Part shown: positions 1 to 9,845 of the stretch, piece by piece
Position numbering within the stretch: position 1 is the first letter of the stretch
Layout: every line of letters starts with the position of its first letter
Assembly: GCA_900617975.1 (NCBI GenBank)
Contig: UZAE01012597.1
Span: 20,874 to 36,203 of the forward strand
DNA from: Rodentolepis nana
Lineage: Eukaryota; Platyhelminthes; Cestoda; Cyclophyllidea; Hymenolepididae
Direction: 5' to 3'
DNA: 15,330 nt
The notes under the pieces: model-generated
The model's database searches: none
Told to the model about the DNA's origin: nothing
What the model saw: only the letters and a program-made list of their open reading frames with translations
Translations under genes and position numbers: made by a program

Positions 1-130
1 TTCTGTTCCCCCCCCCCCTCCCCCTCTCGACTTTTTTTCACTTTTATGTTTCTTATTCTCTGTGAGGCCTAAAGTCAACTAAAGGGCTTATGATAACTAT
101 CAAAATGCCTGCCATTTGATATAAATAAAT
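1..130 (+). mobile_element. Short retroposon-like repeat, copy 1 (3' part only, cut by window start)
   Basis: This is the 3' part of the dispersed repeat family. It starts inside the C tract (11 C at 8-18, then CTCTCGACTTTTTTTCAC) and runs through the conserved 3' block GTCAACTAAAGGGCTTATGA and GCCTGCCATTTGATATAAATAAAT. The same ordered blocks occur in the other copies. The tail ends near 130 in a short A/T-rich TAAA-type repeat, like the 3' ends of elements inserted by LINE machinery. The 5' half and the left target-site duplication lie outside the window. No coding capacity. Confidence 0.85.
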
Positions 131-1990
131 AGATTACATCGCTTATTAGTGTACTGATAGCTTTCGATACTGAGTCCAATTAAAGAGAAAGTCGCAGCAA
201 ATGATACGACTTGAAGGTGACACATATGCAGATTGGAAGATGCAGTGTTGAAACTCAAATTTCAGCAAAGCTCCAGTTGCGATTGGGAAATCTTGGCCTT
301 CTACTTTTTCCTCCCGATATTTTAGAGCGTTGGATTGTAGCTTTGCCTTGAAGGCAAACGAGTAAAATTGTGGCGGATATTGAATTTAATGAGAGAAGAT
401 TTACATTCCCGTCTTTATTAGATTCTTATGTGTCTGATTGAAGGAGTAAGGGGTGCACCCACATTGGATGAAGGTGATACTTCCAATTTTAAGGTTACAC
501 ACTCACTACAGCCAAGATTTATGGTATTTTTGAAGATGAAGAAGGTACTAGCAAGTTTTCTTCATTCTGCCTTAGTGCTTTCGAAGCTACTACTTCACTT
601 GGAGCATAAAATTCAATGCGCCACAAGGGGTCCCAATAAATCAATTGCCCCTTGGTATAGCGAAAACATAAGAAAATAAACAACAGATATAAAAATTGCG
701 TTGATATAAACAATACTGTTTAGGCGTTATTTCAAGCAAGAAATTCAATGCTAATTCATTCAGGGAAAAACATTAATAACTTAATAATAATTAAAATTAA
801 TTAATAAATCCCAAAGCTTTAAGAAGATAGAAATGTTTGAGACACAAAGGATAGGCACACTGAGACAAATCTAAGGCAAATTAATGGTCAATCTTATGAG
901 ACATCCAAATAAAAGACAAGAAAACACCGATACACATTCTTTTTCTTGAAAAGAGTAAGCACCAGACACCACGGCCCAAGACTCACCCTTCCTCATTATA
1001 CAAGCTTGACATTTGGTTGATTTGGATGGTCAGATTTATTGTTAAATTAAAAGGTATTAATGATTATTGAGCCCGACTTACGATTCATTATTGGTCTGCC
1101 CCCGAGTTTGTGACCAATATGATTTAATAGAACCTGGCAAATCTACAGCAGAATCATTTGAAGATGAGGATGAGGGTGACCGATGTCTAAATCTGAGAAA
1201 GGATCTCGTTTTAGGGTAACCTGATGGTGCCTTGTCGGGTCGTGCATTGCTTGTTGTTGACGGTTGTTGAGGTGGGATGCCCAAAGAAGTAATGGAACTG
1301 GCGCTCCATAGACCTGAAGAAGAGGAATTCGTAACACGCTGGATAAGGTTTTATTTTCGTAGAACCATGACATGTGCTAATATGTAAAAAAACAAGAATG
1401 TTCCCATACCACGTCAAAGGAATTTATGCAGAAGCACAAAAAACGCGTTGAACCCATTCCAAAACCGTGAAGCACTTCAACATAATTTAAATCTTATATA
1501 CCACCTATCCAGGTGTTATATTAAATTCGCAGTAAATTAGAAAGGAGAGAATGGTCATCAATAACCTCTATAAACGACAAGAGAATTCGAACACACAACA
1601 TTAAATTTGACCTGAAAGGGTTAAAGATATCTTGCTCAGCTACTGTTCTTCAAAGCCCCTACTAAGTTCAACACACTAGCAAGACAGAACGTGAATGGAT
1701 GTTTGTAGTACAAGAGAATACGAAAAAATCCAACCCGATAGCAAACAAACTGAAACGGTAAAGCAAGAGTGAGGAAAGTCCAATAAGCGAGAGCTTGATG
1801 CCGGAGAATAAGCAGATAATTTACTTAAGTGAAAAGATGGATCACAGGATCCGTAGGTATTTCACGGATCATGCCTCTTCCAAATGCATGACATCAAAGC
1901 CACACATCCGTTTGTCGACATTAATATATTGACAAATAATGATTATTTCGCGACTGTCTAGGTCCTAGTAAGGGGATGAGTACACACGCA

Positions 1991-2006
1991 TGTGTGTGTG
2001 TGTGTG
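1991..2006. repeat. (TG)8 microsatellite
   Basis: Eight uninterrupted TG units, preceded by ACACACGCA, so the left flank can pair with the repeat as a small hairpin. A second, imperfect TG/CG-rich stretch lies at about 2218-2239. Ordinary eukaryotic dinucleotide repeat. Confidence 0.95.
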
Positions 2007-2068
2007 CCTAGAATAACTTTTTTCACACAGAATGAATCATCCAGAACGGGGCCATTAAGAAATGTGCC

Positions 2069-2087
2069 GGGGGGGGGGGGGGGGGGG
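2069..2087 (+). repeat. 19-base G homopolymer
   Basis: An uninterrupted run of 19 G followed by AGAGGACAGACG. The flank does not match the reverse complement of the C-tract region of the dispersed repeat (no CGAGAG junction), so it is not an inverted copy of that element. It can in principle form a G-quadruplex. Its exact length is doubtful because homopolymers this long are error-prone. Confidence 0.9.
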
Positions 2088-3077
2088 AGAGGACAGACGT
2101 GGCTGCGCTTGACAAGGGTAAGGTACGTGTGTAAACGGAACGAAAGTAGAGCGCCAATGATAACCAGATGATACCCTTCAGCCTCTCTAATCCCTCCTCT
2201 TATAAACATGGATACATACACGTGTGTGCGTATGTGTGCAGATTTGAAAACTGTCATCCCGACCGCCACTAGACACAAACGCGGACCAACGCGAACGAAA
2301 TTGGGAAAAACAGGAGGGAGTTGTTAAAGCGGATGAAAAACTGGCGCTTTAGTATCGTGAAAATAAACACACTGGGGTTAGATGGTGGAGAGAACGCGCT
2401 TAAAAACATTTGGAATTAGGCAGAAAAACTGTAAAATTCACTGGTCAGCATCGATCGAAAAGAAGAAGATCATCTTGAAGCATTCACAAGTAAAGGAGAC
2501 ACAGCTTAATACTTCCTAAGTCCATTAAGGGAAGTGTTGGTGATCTAGATCATTGGAAGTTCACTGATAAGCACCGATCTCGTGATTTACTACCATAGCA
2601 GGCATACATGATGAGCATTGGTTTAGCCGGAGTACAATAACCAATGTGTAGAATTCCGACCACAAGATGTCCATCAATAGGTGTCCAAACCACAGTCTAA
2701 GTAGACAAAGCTAATTTGAGGAGTTAAAAAACGACGCTCATTAGTGAATCGTCAACTGTCATGAAGTACTTGCCTAATTTAACCCGATTTTCCTTGCTGA
2801 GGTTAATAAACTGAACTAGTCAATGGAGTTTGCGAAATTGTTCAAACTTGTATTAATTTCAGCATAATTTGATTAGTTAAGCTATTTGAATAAGAGAGCT
2901 TTCCAGAGTATATGGAACTTAAGGTATGCAGCCCTACTCTAATTAAATTTCTTATTGATTTTCAATCTTACGCTCTGACAGGAAGCCAAATCTAATAACG
3001 TGGGTACACACGGCTTTACGAATTTTGAGGACTTAATCTAACCAGTAGTCAAATCAATCAATAATGGAATTAGGTAA

Positions 3078-3097
3078 TTAGAGTGAAATCACTCTAA
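3078..3097. repeat. Short perfect inverted repeat
   Basis: TTAGAGTG and CACTCTAA form a perfect 8-bp stem around the loop AAAT. No T run or neighbouring gene gives it a function. It may be chance in AT-rich DNA. Confidence 0.6.
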
Positions 3098-3346
3098 AAA
3101 GTCGTATTAAAGGAATAGCTTTTGCAGTCCTAACTAAAACAAAGGGCAATTTAAAAGTGCACTCTTGTGTAAAGAGAAACACACACTTTCAACTCAAGTG
3201 AAATGGAAGCTTTTAAAAGCAGTCGAGAGTTAGGCACAATTAGGACGTGAAGTCATAGAGAAGCCCCACACAGTTACTCAAATTTGGCAGGTGAAAAAAT
3301 AAGTAGTCTCAAAGGCAAAACTACGCCTTCAATGAAAACACCCCAG

Positions 3347-3362
3347 CCCCCCCCCCTCCCCC
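3347..3362 (+). repeat. C-rich homopolymer tract
   Basis: Ten C, a T, then five C, in a stretch that begins CCCCAG at 3341. It resembles the C tract of the dispersed repeat in composition, but the flanks (AAAACACCCCAG on the left, AACGACTTCC on the right) do not match the repeat. Confidence 0.85.
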
Positions 3363-3570
3363 AACGACTTCCTTCTTTTCCAAGAGGAATAGCTTTCAGA
3401 GGCCTGTGTCCTAAAAAAAGTACGGAAAGGGCGATAAGACGAATGCGGAACGCGCTGCAATGTGAAACTGATATGATACGAAACACGTCAGAATTTCAAT
3501 GTCAACACTACTTAGATCTTCGTAAAGGAGATTGAATAGATCTGCAATGGTATTTTATGCATAAATGGAT

Positions 3571-3618
3571 AATAACCCGATTTCCATTCACCGTTGGGAG
3601 AATGGAAATCGGTTTATT
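3571..3618. repeat. Long hairpin-forming inverted repeat
   Basis: CCGATTTCCATTC at 3577-3589 is exactly complementary to GAATGGAAATCGG at 3600-3612, a 13-bp perfect stem around a 10-base loop. After one mismatch (3576 against 3613) the pairing continues for five A/T pairs (3571-3575 with 3614-3618), giving 18 of 19 paired positions. This is the longest clean stem I found in the window. It is shorter than a typical microRNA precursor arm and nothing nearby suggests transcription, so only the structure is called. Confidence 0.75.
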
Positions 3619-4043
3619 TAAAACAGGAGTTTACAGAAAATTTCAGTAATCCATAGATAGTTGGAGTTCAAAATCCATTGGTTAATCGAAATCTTTTAAT
3701 AGAACGATGAGAGAGGAAGGATTACCAAGTGAACAAAAACTTGAAATGGAAATCAAACAAAAAATTTAAGGGCGACAAAAGTTAAAAATGACGTCAGCTT
3801 CTAAAATTGTATAACGGATTATAGCGTGAAAACAATTTGCTCATGCAATATATGGTATTCGAATTTTTTGGGAAATCGCCATGAAACAGACATCGCAAAA
3901 CATGGCTACTAATAACAGAATCTACTCCTTGTGCCAGAGACTGCAATCTCGCCCACTGACGTCATTATGGGCTAAGTAGGCCTCTATTCACGCCTATTGA
4001 CCCAAACTGATGAAAGTGCTTCCATTATCATCAATCACATTGG

Positions 4044-4312
4044 GTGTGTGATAGACTTACCTCCACGTGGTGCACCCTGGGCAAGTGACCTCTGACTTCA
4101 AACTACCATGACCCCACTGTATGTTATATTCGACCACTTTTACAGTACTCTGCCTTTTTGTCTGTCTGTCTCTTCTACATCTGTGAATCACTCTCCTGTT
4201 CCCTCTCTCGGCTTTTTCTCACTTTGATGTTCCTCCTCCCCTCTATGAAGCCCGAAGCCGGCTAAATGGCTAATGATAACTATTCAAAACGCCTGCCATT
4301 TGAAATAATAAT
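4044..4312 (+). mobile_element. Short retroposon-like repeat, copy 2 (internally deleted)
   Basis: It begins GTGTGTGATAGACTTACCTC, has the core CACGTGGTGCACCCTGGGCAA, then jumps straight to GTGACCTCTGACTTCAAAC. About 40 bp of the segment found in copies 4 and 8 (CGTATACTCATACGGC to the start of the GGCAGTTGAC block) is therefore missing. The body (TATTCGACCAC, TGTCTGTCTC, CTCTCGGC) and the 3' block (GAAGCCCGAAG, GCTAATGATAACTATTC, GCCTGCCATTTGAAATAATAA) are intact. The C tract is reduced to CCCTCTCTC. I could not find a convincing target-site duplication, so the ends are approximate. Confidence 0.85.
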
Positions 4313-5261
4313 CTACAACAACATGACTTCTGCCTTCTGAGTTAGGAAGAACTGTGACCACTACGTAAACTAAGTGAATGCCTAGCAGTACATAATTAGC
4401 AACATAGTTTTATAATATCTGTGTTTTCGCTATGTATGTTAATTGCATGAATGACTAATAGACACGGAAGAGCTGCAAGCGGTGCTGAAGTTGGGGCATA
4501 ATGATTACGGAAGAAAGCAAAAGGAATCCAGTTCGATAGCTTAAACACAAGCGGTCGTGTTTTACTATCAGTCATAAATAAATCACAGGAGTGGTAGTAA
4601 ACTACACAAGTCGAAACTGGCCTATTAATTATGCAATACACCTTACTTTTTTGGCTTATCCACCCAAAGGAGTCTACTAGAAAGCAAACACTCTTGTCTT
4701 AACAGCAGCAAGCCAACATCTGAAGACTTAATATAGCTAAAGTGGTTCAGGATAATCTGAATAGTATACCTTTCTTAATTGGGTTTCTCGTATACCTGTT
4801 TTCTAAAATTGATGCGATTTTCGTGCAAATATTCATGCGGACTGAGACGCAGTAACTACACGTCCGGTTGACTAGATGGATAAATGGAAACATTCTATTA
4901 ACGGCACCATGCAGCCTTCCACGTGAGTAATCTGTTACTTTTTCGAACAAATTTAAAACATCGCTTATCCAAAGACAGCATCAGAAATAGGAATTGAATA
5001 AGGAGAGAGAGATGATTGATATTCTCGCCGAGCATTACGGTGAAAGTGCTAACCATCAACTTCCAGACGTCAAAATAGAAATCTTGAGTAAAAAAGATTT
5101 AATTATTTTTTTTCGTATAAAGTTTTATAAGTCAACCTTGGTTAGATACGAAATGGAACCATTAACCTCGGGGCGCACTGATTAAAAATGAGAGGGTCTC
5201 AGAACTCTAAATTTTTAGTGCAAAAGAACTTTCAAATTCCTCATGACTGCAAGATGACTGC
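4313..5261. other. Unique DNA between repeat copies 2 and 3, no recognised gene
   Basis: Open frames here reach only 81 codons. A 63-codon frame on + at 4994-5185 (MNKEREMIDILAEHYGES...) has unremarkable composition. It lacks any motif I recognise and any visible splice or polyadenylation context, so I do not call it a gene. A single short exon could hide here. Confidence 0.5.
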
Positions 5262-5549
5262 CGATAGACTTATCTCCACGTGGTGCACCCTGGGCAACGT
5301 ATACTCATTCGATAAAAGTCAATAAACCGGCAATTGACTTCTAACTTTAAACTACTGTGCCTCGACTGTATGTCGTTTTCCACCACTTCCACAGTACTCA
5401 TCTCACCTTTTCTCTGCCATTTTTTCTGTTTTCTTCCTCCAAGCATTTCTATAACCTTGATGTTCCTCCAACCTGTGAAGCTCAAATATAATCAAAGGGG
5501 TAATGATGGCCATCATAAAGCCTGCCATTTGATAGAGATAAATAAATAT
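5262..5549 (+). mobile_element. Short retroposon-like repeat, copy 3 (diverged)
   Basis: It enters the repeat at CGATAGACTTATCTCCACG, lacking the GTGTG head, and carries the core CACGTGGTGCACCCTGGGCAACG. The body is more diverged than in other copies: CCATTTTTTCTGTTTTCTTC replaces the usual CTTTGTGTCTGTCTC segment, and the C tract is replaced by CCTCCAAGCATTTC. The 3' block (CTGTGAAGCTC, AAAGGGGTAATGATGGCC, GCCTGCCATTTGATAGAG) and tail ATAAATAAATA are recognisable. No clear flanking direct repeat is visible, which fits an older copy. A minus-strand 71-codon frame ending in the core is incidental. Confidence 0.85.
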
Positions 5550-5560
5550 TCGGCAGGTTG

Positions 5561-5626
5561 CGGGCTAGCTTGCTGAAAGACGGTGTTTTCCAACACCGTC
5601 TTCTTGACCAGACAAACAGCAGCCCG
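5561..5626. repeat. Compact two-part hairpin immediately downstream of repeat copy 3
   Basis: AAGACGGTGTT (5577-5587) is exactly complementary to AACACCGTCTT (5592-5602), an 11-bp stem capped by the four-base loop TTCC. Outside it, CGGGCT (5561-5566) and GCTG (5572-5575) pair in order with the contiguous CAGCAGCCCG (5617-5626), leaving a five-base bulge on the left and an internal loop on the right. The result is a nested stem of 10 + 11 bp within 66 bases, notably GC-rich for the region. Direct sequence shows only the pairing; a role as structured RNA is inference. Confidence 0.65.
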
Positions 5627-6129
5627 GGAACTCTTTGACGAGAAAATTGCACAATTTTTTGTATAAATGTCAACCGGAACAGTTGGTCATATCATTTAAT
5701 GGACGTACAGTGATACGAAAAGTGATGTCTGACTTCAAATGTGCATGCTGACCTTTAACGTCACTGGCGCACAATGAACGAAATGATTAAATAATCATAA
5801 TAAGGATTTGTCACAAGCTAAATCATTCTCTAAGCTTGAGAGAACAATGAGAAAGCTGTCACCTCTAAATGGTATAAAAAAAAGAATTCTGAGCGATCAT
5901 TGACAAACACTATCAAGCTTAAATAGTTACTCATACAGTTTCTAGAACAAAAAATAGTTGCTGTCTCCTTATAACAGGGCCCACGACAGATGGATAATTT
6001 AGTTAAATCAATTAAATTCTCCTTGGACAGAAGGGGAGACGACAGAGTCTAGCATTTTTCTCACATTTACACATATCTTCCTAGGGACTTAAAATACAGA
6101 CACACAGGCAGATATACCCGTATAATGGA

Positions 6130-6156
6130 GGGGGTGGGGGGNGGGGGGGGGGGGGG
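6130..6156 (+). repeat. Interrupted G tract with ambiguous base
   Basis: A G run of about 27 bases broken by a T at 6135 and the only N of the window at 6142, followed by AGAGGAGGG. The N shows that the sequence or assembly could not resolve the tract. Confidence 0.9.
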
Positions 6157-6821
6157 AGAGGAGGGAAAACTAATGAATTGAACCATGTGAACACGCATGT
6201 TAAGATTAGAGAGGAGGGTGAGGAATATGGAAATGTGCGCCTGCTGACTACGTGACCAGTGGGGTTTATAAATAGGGGAGCGGTACAACACCTAGTAGTG
6301 ATACATACAACCATTTTCCCACGCTGAAAACGCATTAATAGGACCTGGAGGTCACATTAGTTTAGTTAATTGAGGCCACTAGGAGAAATAGTTCATAGCT
6401 TCATAAAAAAGATCAGTGGATAGGAACCACTTTTATAAGAGAGACTCATTTCCTGTTGCCGCTCATCCACATACAATGCAGTTGGTCATCCCCTTTATAA
6501 GTCGTGTACCGATGGGAATCGACTTAGAGACCTCTAGATTGGCAGAGTTGGAGGGAGATAAACCAAAAGCCCTCTGATCAAAACGAAATTCACCTTCTGC
6601 CAATTTATTAGTTTAACAGTACTAATAGATAAGTATTGCTAGTCTAGTTGACTGATGAAAATAGTACCTACCAAATAGCAGGACACAGAAATAAAATACT
6701 TGGTTAACAATAAGTTATTCAAACAAATCATAAGTCACACATACAAGGACCACAAAGAGACCTTATCATCAGTTTGCGATGAATTACGAACAGAAAATGA
6801 GGTGGTCTATATTTCTGGAGT

Positions 6822-7145
6822 GGGGTGTGCGATAAACTTACCTCCGCGTGGTGCACCCTGGGCAACGTATATTCATACGGCAAAAAAGTCTATTAACTGG
6901 CAGTTGACTTCTCACTTCTAACTACCATCACCTCACTTTATGCCATATTCGACTATATCCACAGTACTCACCTCACCTTTTCTATCTTGGTGTTGTCTCT
7001 TACATCTTTGAAACACTCCTCTGTCACCCCCCTCTCGACTTTTTTCAATTTGATGCACCTTCCCCTCTGTGAAGCCTGAAGTCAACTAAAGGGTTAACGA
7101 TAACCGTCAAGACGCCTGCCATTTTATATAAATAAACAAAAATTT
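6822..7145 (+). mobile_element. Short retroposon-like repeat, copy 4 (near full length, with target-site duplication)
   Basis: Full order of family blocks: head GGGGTGTGCGATAAACTTAC, core GCGTGGTGCACCCTGGGCAACG, TATTCATACGGCAAAAAAG, GGCAGTTGACTTC, TATTCGAC, CACAGTACTCACC, C tract with CTCTCGAC, CTGTGAAGCCTGAAGTC, GCCTGCCATTTTATATAAATAAACAAAA. TTTCTGGAGT occurs just before it (6812-6821) and again just after its tail (7146-7155). This 10-bp direct repeat, with a few further matching bases on the left, marks the insertion site. With copies 5 and 6 it defines the complete element at about 310-325 bp. It carries no open frame of note, so it must rely on proteins supplied elsewhere. Confidence 0.9.
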
Positions 7146-8785
7146 TTTCTGGAGTTACTCAAGCGTGGGCTATTTTCAAATGCGCAAAAGAAGCGAAGAA
7201 GATCTGGGGAGTGGAAGGAGGGAGTTCATTCAGTTCGTACTTTAAGAAGGCAAGCAATATATTGGAGGATGAGCGTGACTGTGAATAGTTTAAATTTACC
7301 AGCTCAAGGCCTTAAAATTTAACCCGGGCAGATCTAAATTAAATGCGGTATTCCTAGAAATATAAACTAAAGTGGGTAAAATAATTGAAGTGACTAATTA
7401 TAGAACCAAATGATATAAACAAAGAAAACACTTAATAGAAAGTCTTTTGTTGAAAGTGGAAAGTTCAATAGGGTGTGGAGAATGTCCTGAAGCTTTCGGT
7501 ATTAATTTGATCCAAAAGGTCATCTAGCAAATAGAAAAGAAGTAGTGGTAAGTCAATCTCGAGAAAAAATTCTAAGAAAACAAAAAATGACGAGGAAGAC
7601 GAATTCATGGAAATTCTAAATGTAAAGAAGTGAAATTGAAAAAAAAGATTTGGAGATACATTTGATTTCCCATAATAAATATCTGAACTTAAGCTGACAT
7701 TAGTTGAATAGGGTAGTGTTTGAAAAGACGAAAGATTATAGTATTTATCATAGAAAGACCATAAAATTTTGACACGTGACTACAGAGAGTGAAATGAAGG
7801 TCAGAATTCAAACAATTAGTTGTTCTAATTACCCGTAGTTTCGATGCGAATTAAATCAATTTAGAAAAGCAGAGTACATTTTTAGGCAAATATATAGGAA
7901 AAAACATCATGTGGAAGTTCACCTAAAGGAGGGAGTGGCATAAAGACGAACAAATTCATTTGAATATTCATTGATTATCGATTTTATTAAGTCGATTCTC
8001 AAGAAATAACATAACCGCACTACTTAATAACTAAAATTTCTAGAAAACAATCGATAACAAAGAAAACGGGATAAAACTCTCCGGCTTTGGTGAAAAAGTG
8101 ACTTTTATCTGATCAAGAAATGTTTGAAGGTAGATGATTTCGCAGATTTGACATGCATTTATGCCTTTTTATTTGATATTAAACAGGAAGTATGAAAGGT
8201 TGAAAACACTTCAAAAGAGTCGACGTTGTTAAACTTCAATTTCCTAATTTTAACGAAGTCTTAAGGCGTTAAAGTCAAAATTAAAGCGAGAGGAAATGCT
8301 TCTGAATTTAATTAGAATATTTAAAAATTTCAATAATTAACTCTAAATGGGGACCAAGTTAAAAAGACAAATTTATCAAAAGCCCATTTTGTGTAAAAAA
8401 AATAACAAAACATACAAAAATCATAGAGTAACCGATATTGCACAAACAAAATCGAAGGAAGATCAAAAGGTGTTAGATACAATCATTCAATTAAAATTCA
8501 CCCATTCAGGGTGACAAATGTAGCCACCTGACTAAATCCAACGTCAAAAACGTGTTATATAAAGAGTAATTAAAAGGTACTAAATAATCCACATAAAAGA
8601 ACCCAGAAATCAGTAGACTAACGAGCCGTCTTTGTATAAATAAGGAGATATCAGGAAAAATAATAGATAAATTGAAAGCACATTCAGAAGTTAACAACCT
8701 ACCACCCCTTCCGCTCTCAGATAAGATTAACTGTAACTTCAGAAAAAAATGGCTTCATGAAAGAAATCCAGTGTGAATAGGCGTA

Positions 8786-9013
8786 ATGGCGCGCGACTGT
8801 GATCCAGACACAGCCGGATGCTGGGGCCATGACCAATTGCTCACCCGAACCTATGCGTCATTCAACTCTAACCCCCGAACAGCCTTTTGTTTGAAAAATA
8901 CCACCAATCGCACTCATTCATGCCTCACAGAATATCGAGACTTGGTGGTGTATCTGGCGAAGTCTATAGACGTAATGAATATGGCTCCAAACGCCAATAT
9001 CGCCTTCTGTTAG
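8786..9013 (+). other. Less AT-rich island with a 75-codon frame, unrecognised
   Basis: An ATG-initiated frame opens at ATGGCGCGCGACTGTGATCC and ends at a TAG (9011-9013). The base composition is visibly more even than that of the very AT-rich DNA on both sides, and CpG-containing words (GGCGCGCGAC, CCCGAAC) are frequent. The predicted peptide has six Cys and several Asn-x-Thr/Ser sites (KNTTNRTHS), but no signal peptide or domain that I recognise. No splice or polyadenylation signal is evident. It could be a fragment of an unidentified repeat, a short exon or a pseudogene; I assign no function. Confidence 0.25.
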
Positions 9014-9368
9014 GAGTAAAGTATCAAAAGAGCTCATTTTGAAGTTGTCATGCTTCCTCCATATCCTACTGGAACGGAAACTTTAATAATTGCTAAAAGC
9101 AACAATTTTAACGCCGATCCGAGTTTTCTGACTAAGTGATATGGTGAATTATTGAAACTGCGGAAAGTGTCTCCCAAAAAATTAAATAAATGAACACACA
9201 AACCGCCTTGAGATACAAAATTAACTGTTGAAGAATGTTGTTCAGCTAAATACCGATTGAAAACTTCAAAAATGTCCTACACTAGATAGACCGCCACTGG
9301 AAATACCCGATTGGAGTAGACTTCATTTGATTAACTCATACTGGGATACTTGAATGACTGTTCAACAA

Positions 9369-9379
9369 CCCCCCCCCCC
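9369..9379 (+). repeat. 11-base C homopolymer
   Basis: A run of 11 C between TTCAACAA and AAATCTGG. The flanks do not match the C-tract region of the dispersed repeat. Confidence 0.9.
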
Positions 9380-9796
9380 AAATCTGGATGAACACTGGAG
9401 CCTATACGAAAGCAAATGAGGTTAGAAGATACCTTGCTAATTATAGTACCCTCTGCTTGCATCAATAGCCCGAAATTCCACACGAGAAAACGTTTATCAA
9501 ATATTCAAAATGAACTACGTGAAGGTAGATATACAGAAGAGAAGGAGCTTGCCGTAAGCACAATGATTTAAGAAGCCACCAGTTGTTGATACAGAAAAAT
9601 CCTCATTTTTTTGTTGAGTTAAGAATCAATCATTTCTCCAGTTACTCTGGCTCCCTAGTGAATGATGAACCAGCAGACGATGCCAAACGACGTTTGAGAC
9701 CAAAACTGTGAGGGACTAAACTTTGAACGAAGATTTTTCAAACTAATCCTTCTGTACTCCATACCTACAGTTGTCTATGTTAAGACGAAATAGATT

Positions 9797-9845
9797 AAAG
9801 CATTTTCCAACTGAGGTAGTGGGAAACCAGGGTTGGAAAATGTTT
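9797..9845. repeat. Inverted repeat with 20-base loop
   Basis: CATTTTCCAAC (9801-9811) is exactly complementary to GTTGGAAAATG (9832-9842), an 11-bp stem around a 20-base loop (9812-9831). A G-T pair and two A-T pairs extend the base. The loop contains TGAGGTAGTG, discussed among the rejected items. Confidence 0.65.

Larger units (their letters stand above)
131..4043. other. Unique AT-rich DNA without a recognisable gene
   Basis: About 3.9 kb between repeat copies 1 and 2. The longest open frame is 106 codons, on the minus strand at 1958-2278. Its predicted protein is dominated by proline from the G run and by Thr/His/Val/Cys from the TG tract, so it is a by-product of simple sequence. Other frames are shorter and show no family motif that I recognise. 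Visible structure is limited to the TG tract, the 19-base G run, a C-rich tract at 3347-3362 and the hairpins at 3078-3097 and 3571-3618. A repetitive origin of parts of it cannot be excluded by eye. Confidence 0.6.
5550..6821. other. Unique DNA between repeat copies 3 and 4, no recognised gene
   Basis: Contains the GC-rich fold at 5561-5626 and the G tract with an N at 6130-6156. The short minus-strand frames across 6067-6335 owe their proline runs to the G tract and are not credible proteins. Nothing else recognisable. Confidence 0.55.

Noticed and set aside
455..462. GGTGCACC at 455-462, part of the repeat core.
   Set aside because: It is an 8-base palindrome match only; neither the upstream CACGTG nor the downstream CTGGGCAACG of the repeat is present.
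1958..2278. Longest open frame of the window, 106 codons on the minus strand.
   Set aside because: Its proline run and His/Thr/Cys/Val stretch are translations of the G homopolymer and the TG repeat; there is no domain or coding signature.
4005..4015. CTGATGA words (also near 6652, and on the minus strand near 6769) as hammerhead ribozyme cores, considered because some short retroposons carry these ribozymes.
   Set aside because: No properly spaced GAAA with a closing stem and cleavage site was found around any of them.
4994..5185. 63-codon + frame starting MNKEREMIDILAEHYGES.
   Set aside because: Composition is protein-like, but the length is within chance expectation and no family, splice site or transcript signal supports it.
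9812..9821. TGAGGTAGTG resembles the 5' end of let-7 microRNAs.
   Set aside because: The match is limited to about nine or ten bases and lies in the loop of the local hairpin, not in an arm. No nearby sequence pairs with it as a passenger strand, and the bases that follow do not continue a let-7-like sequence.
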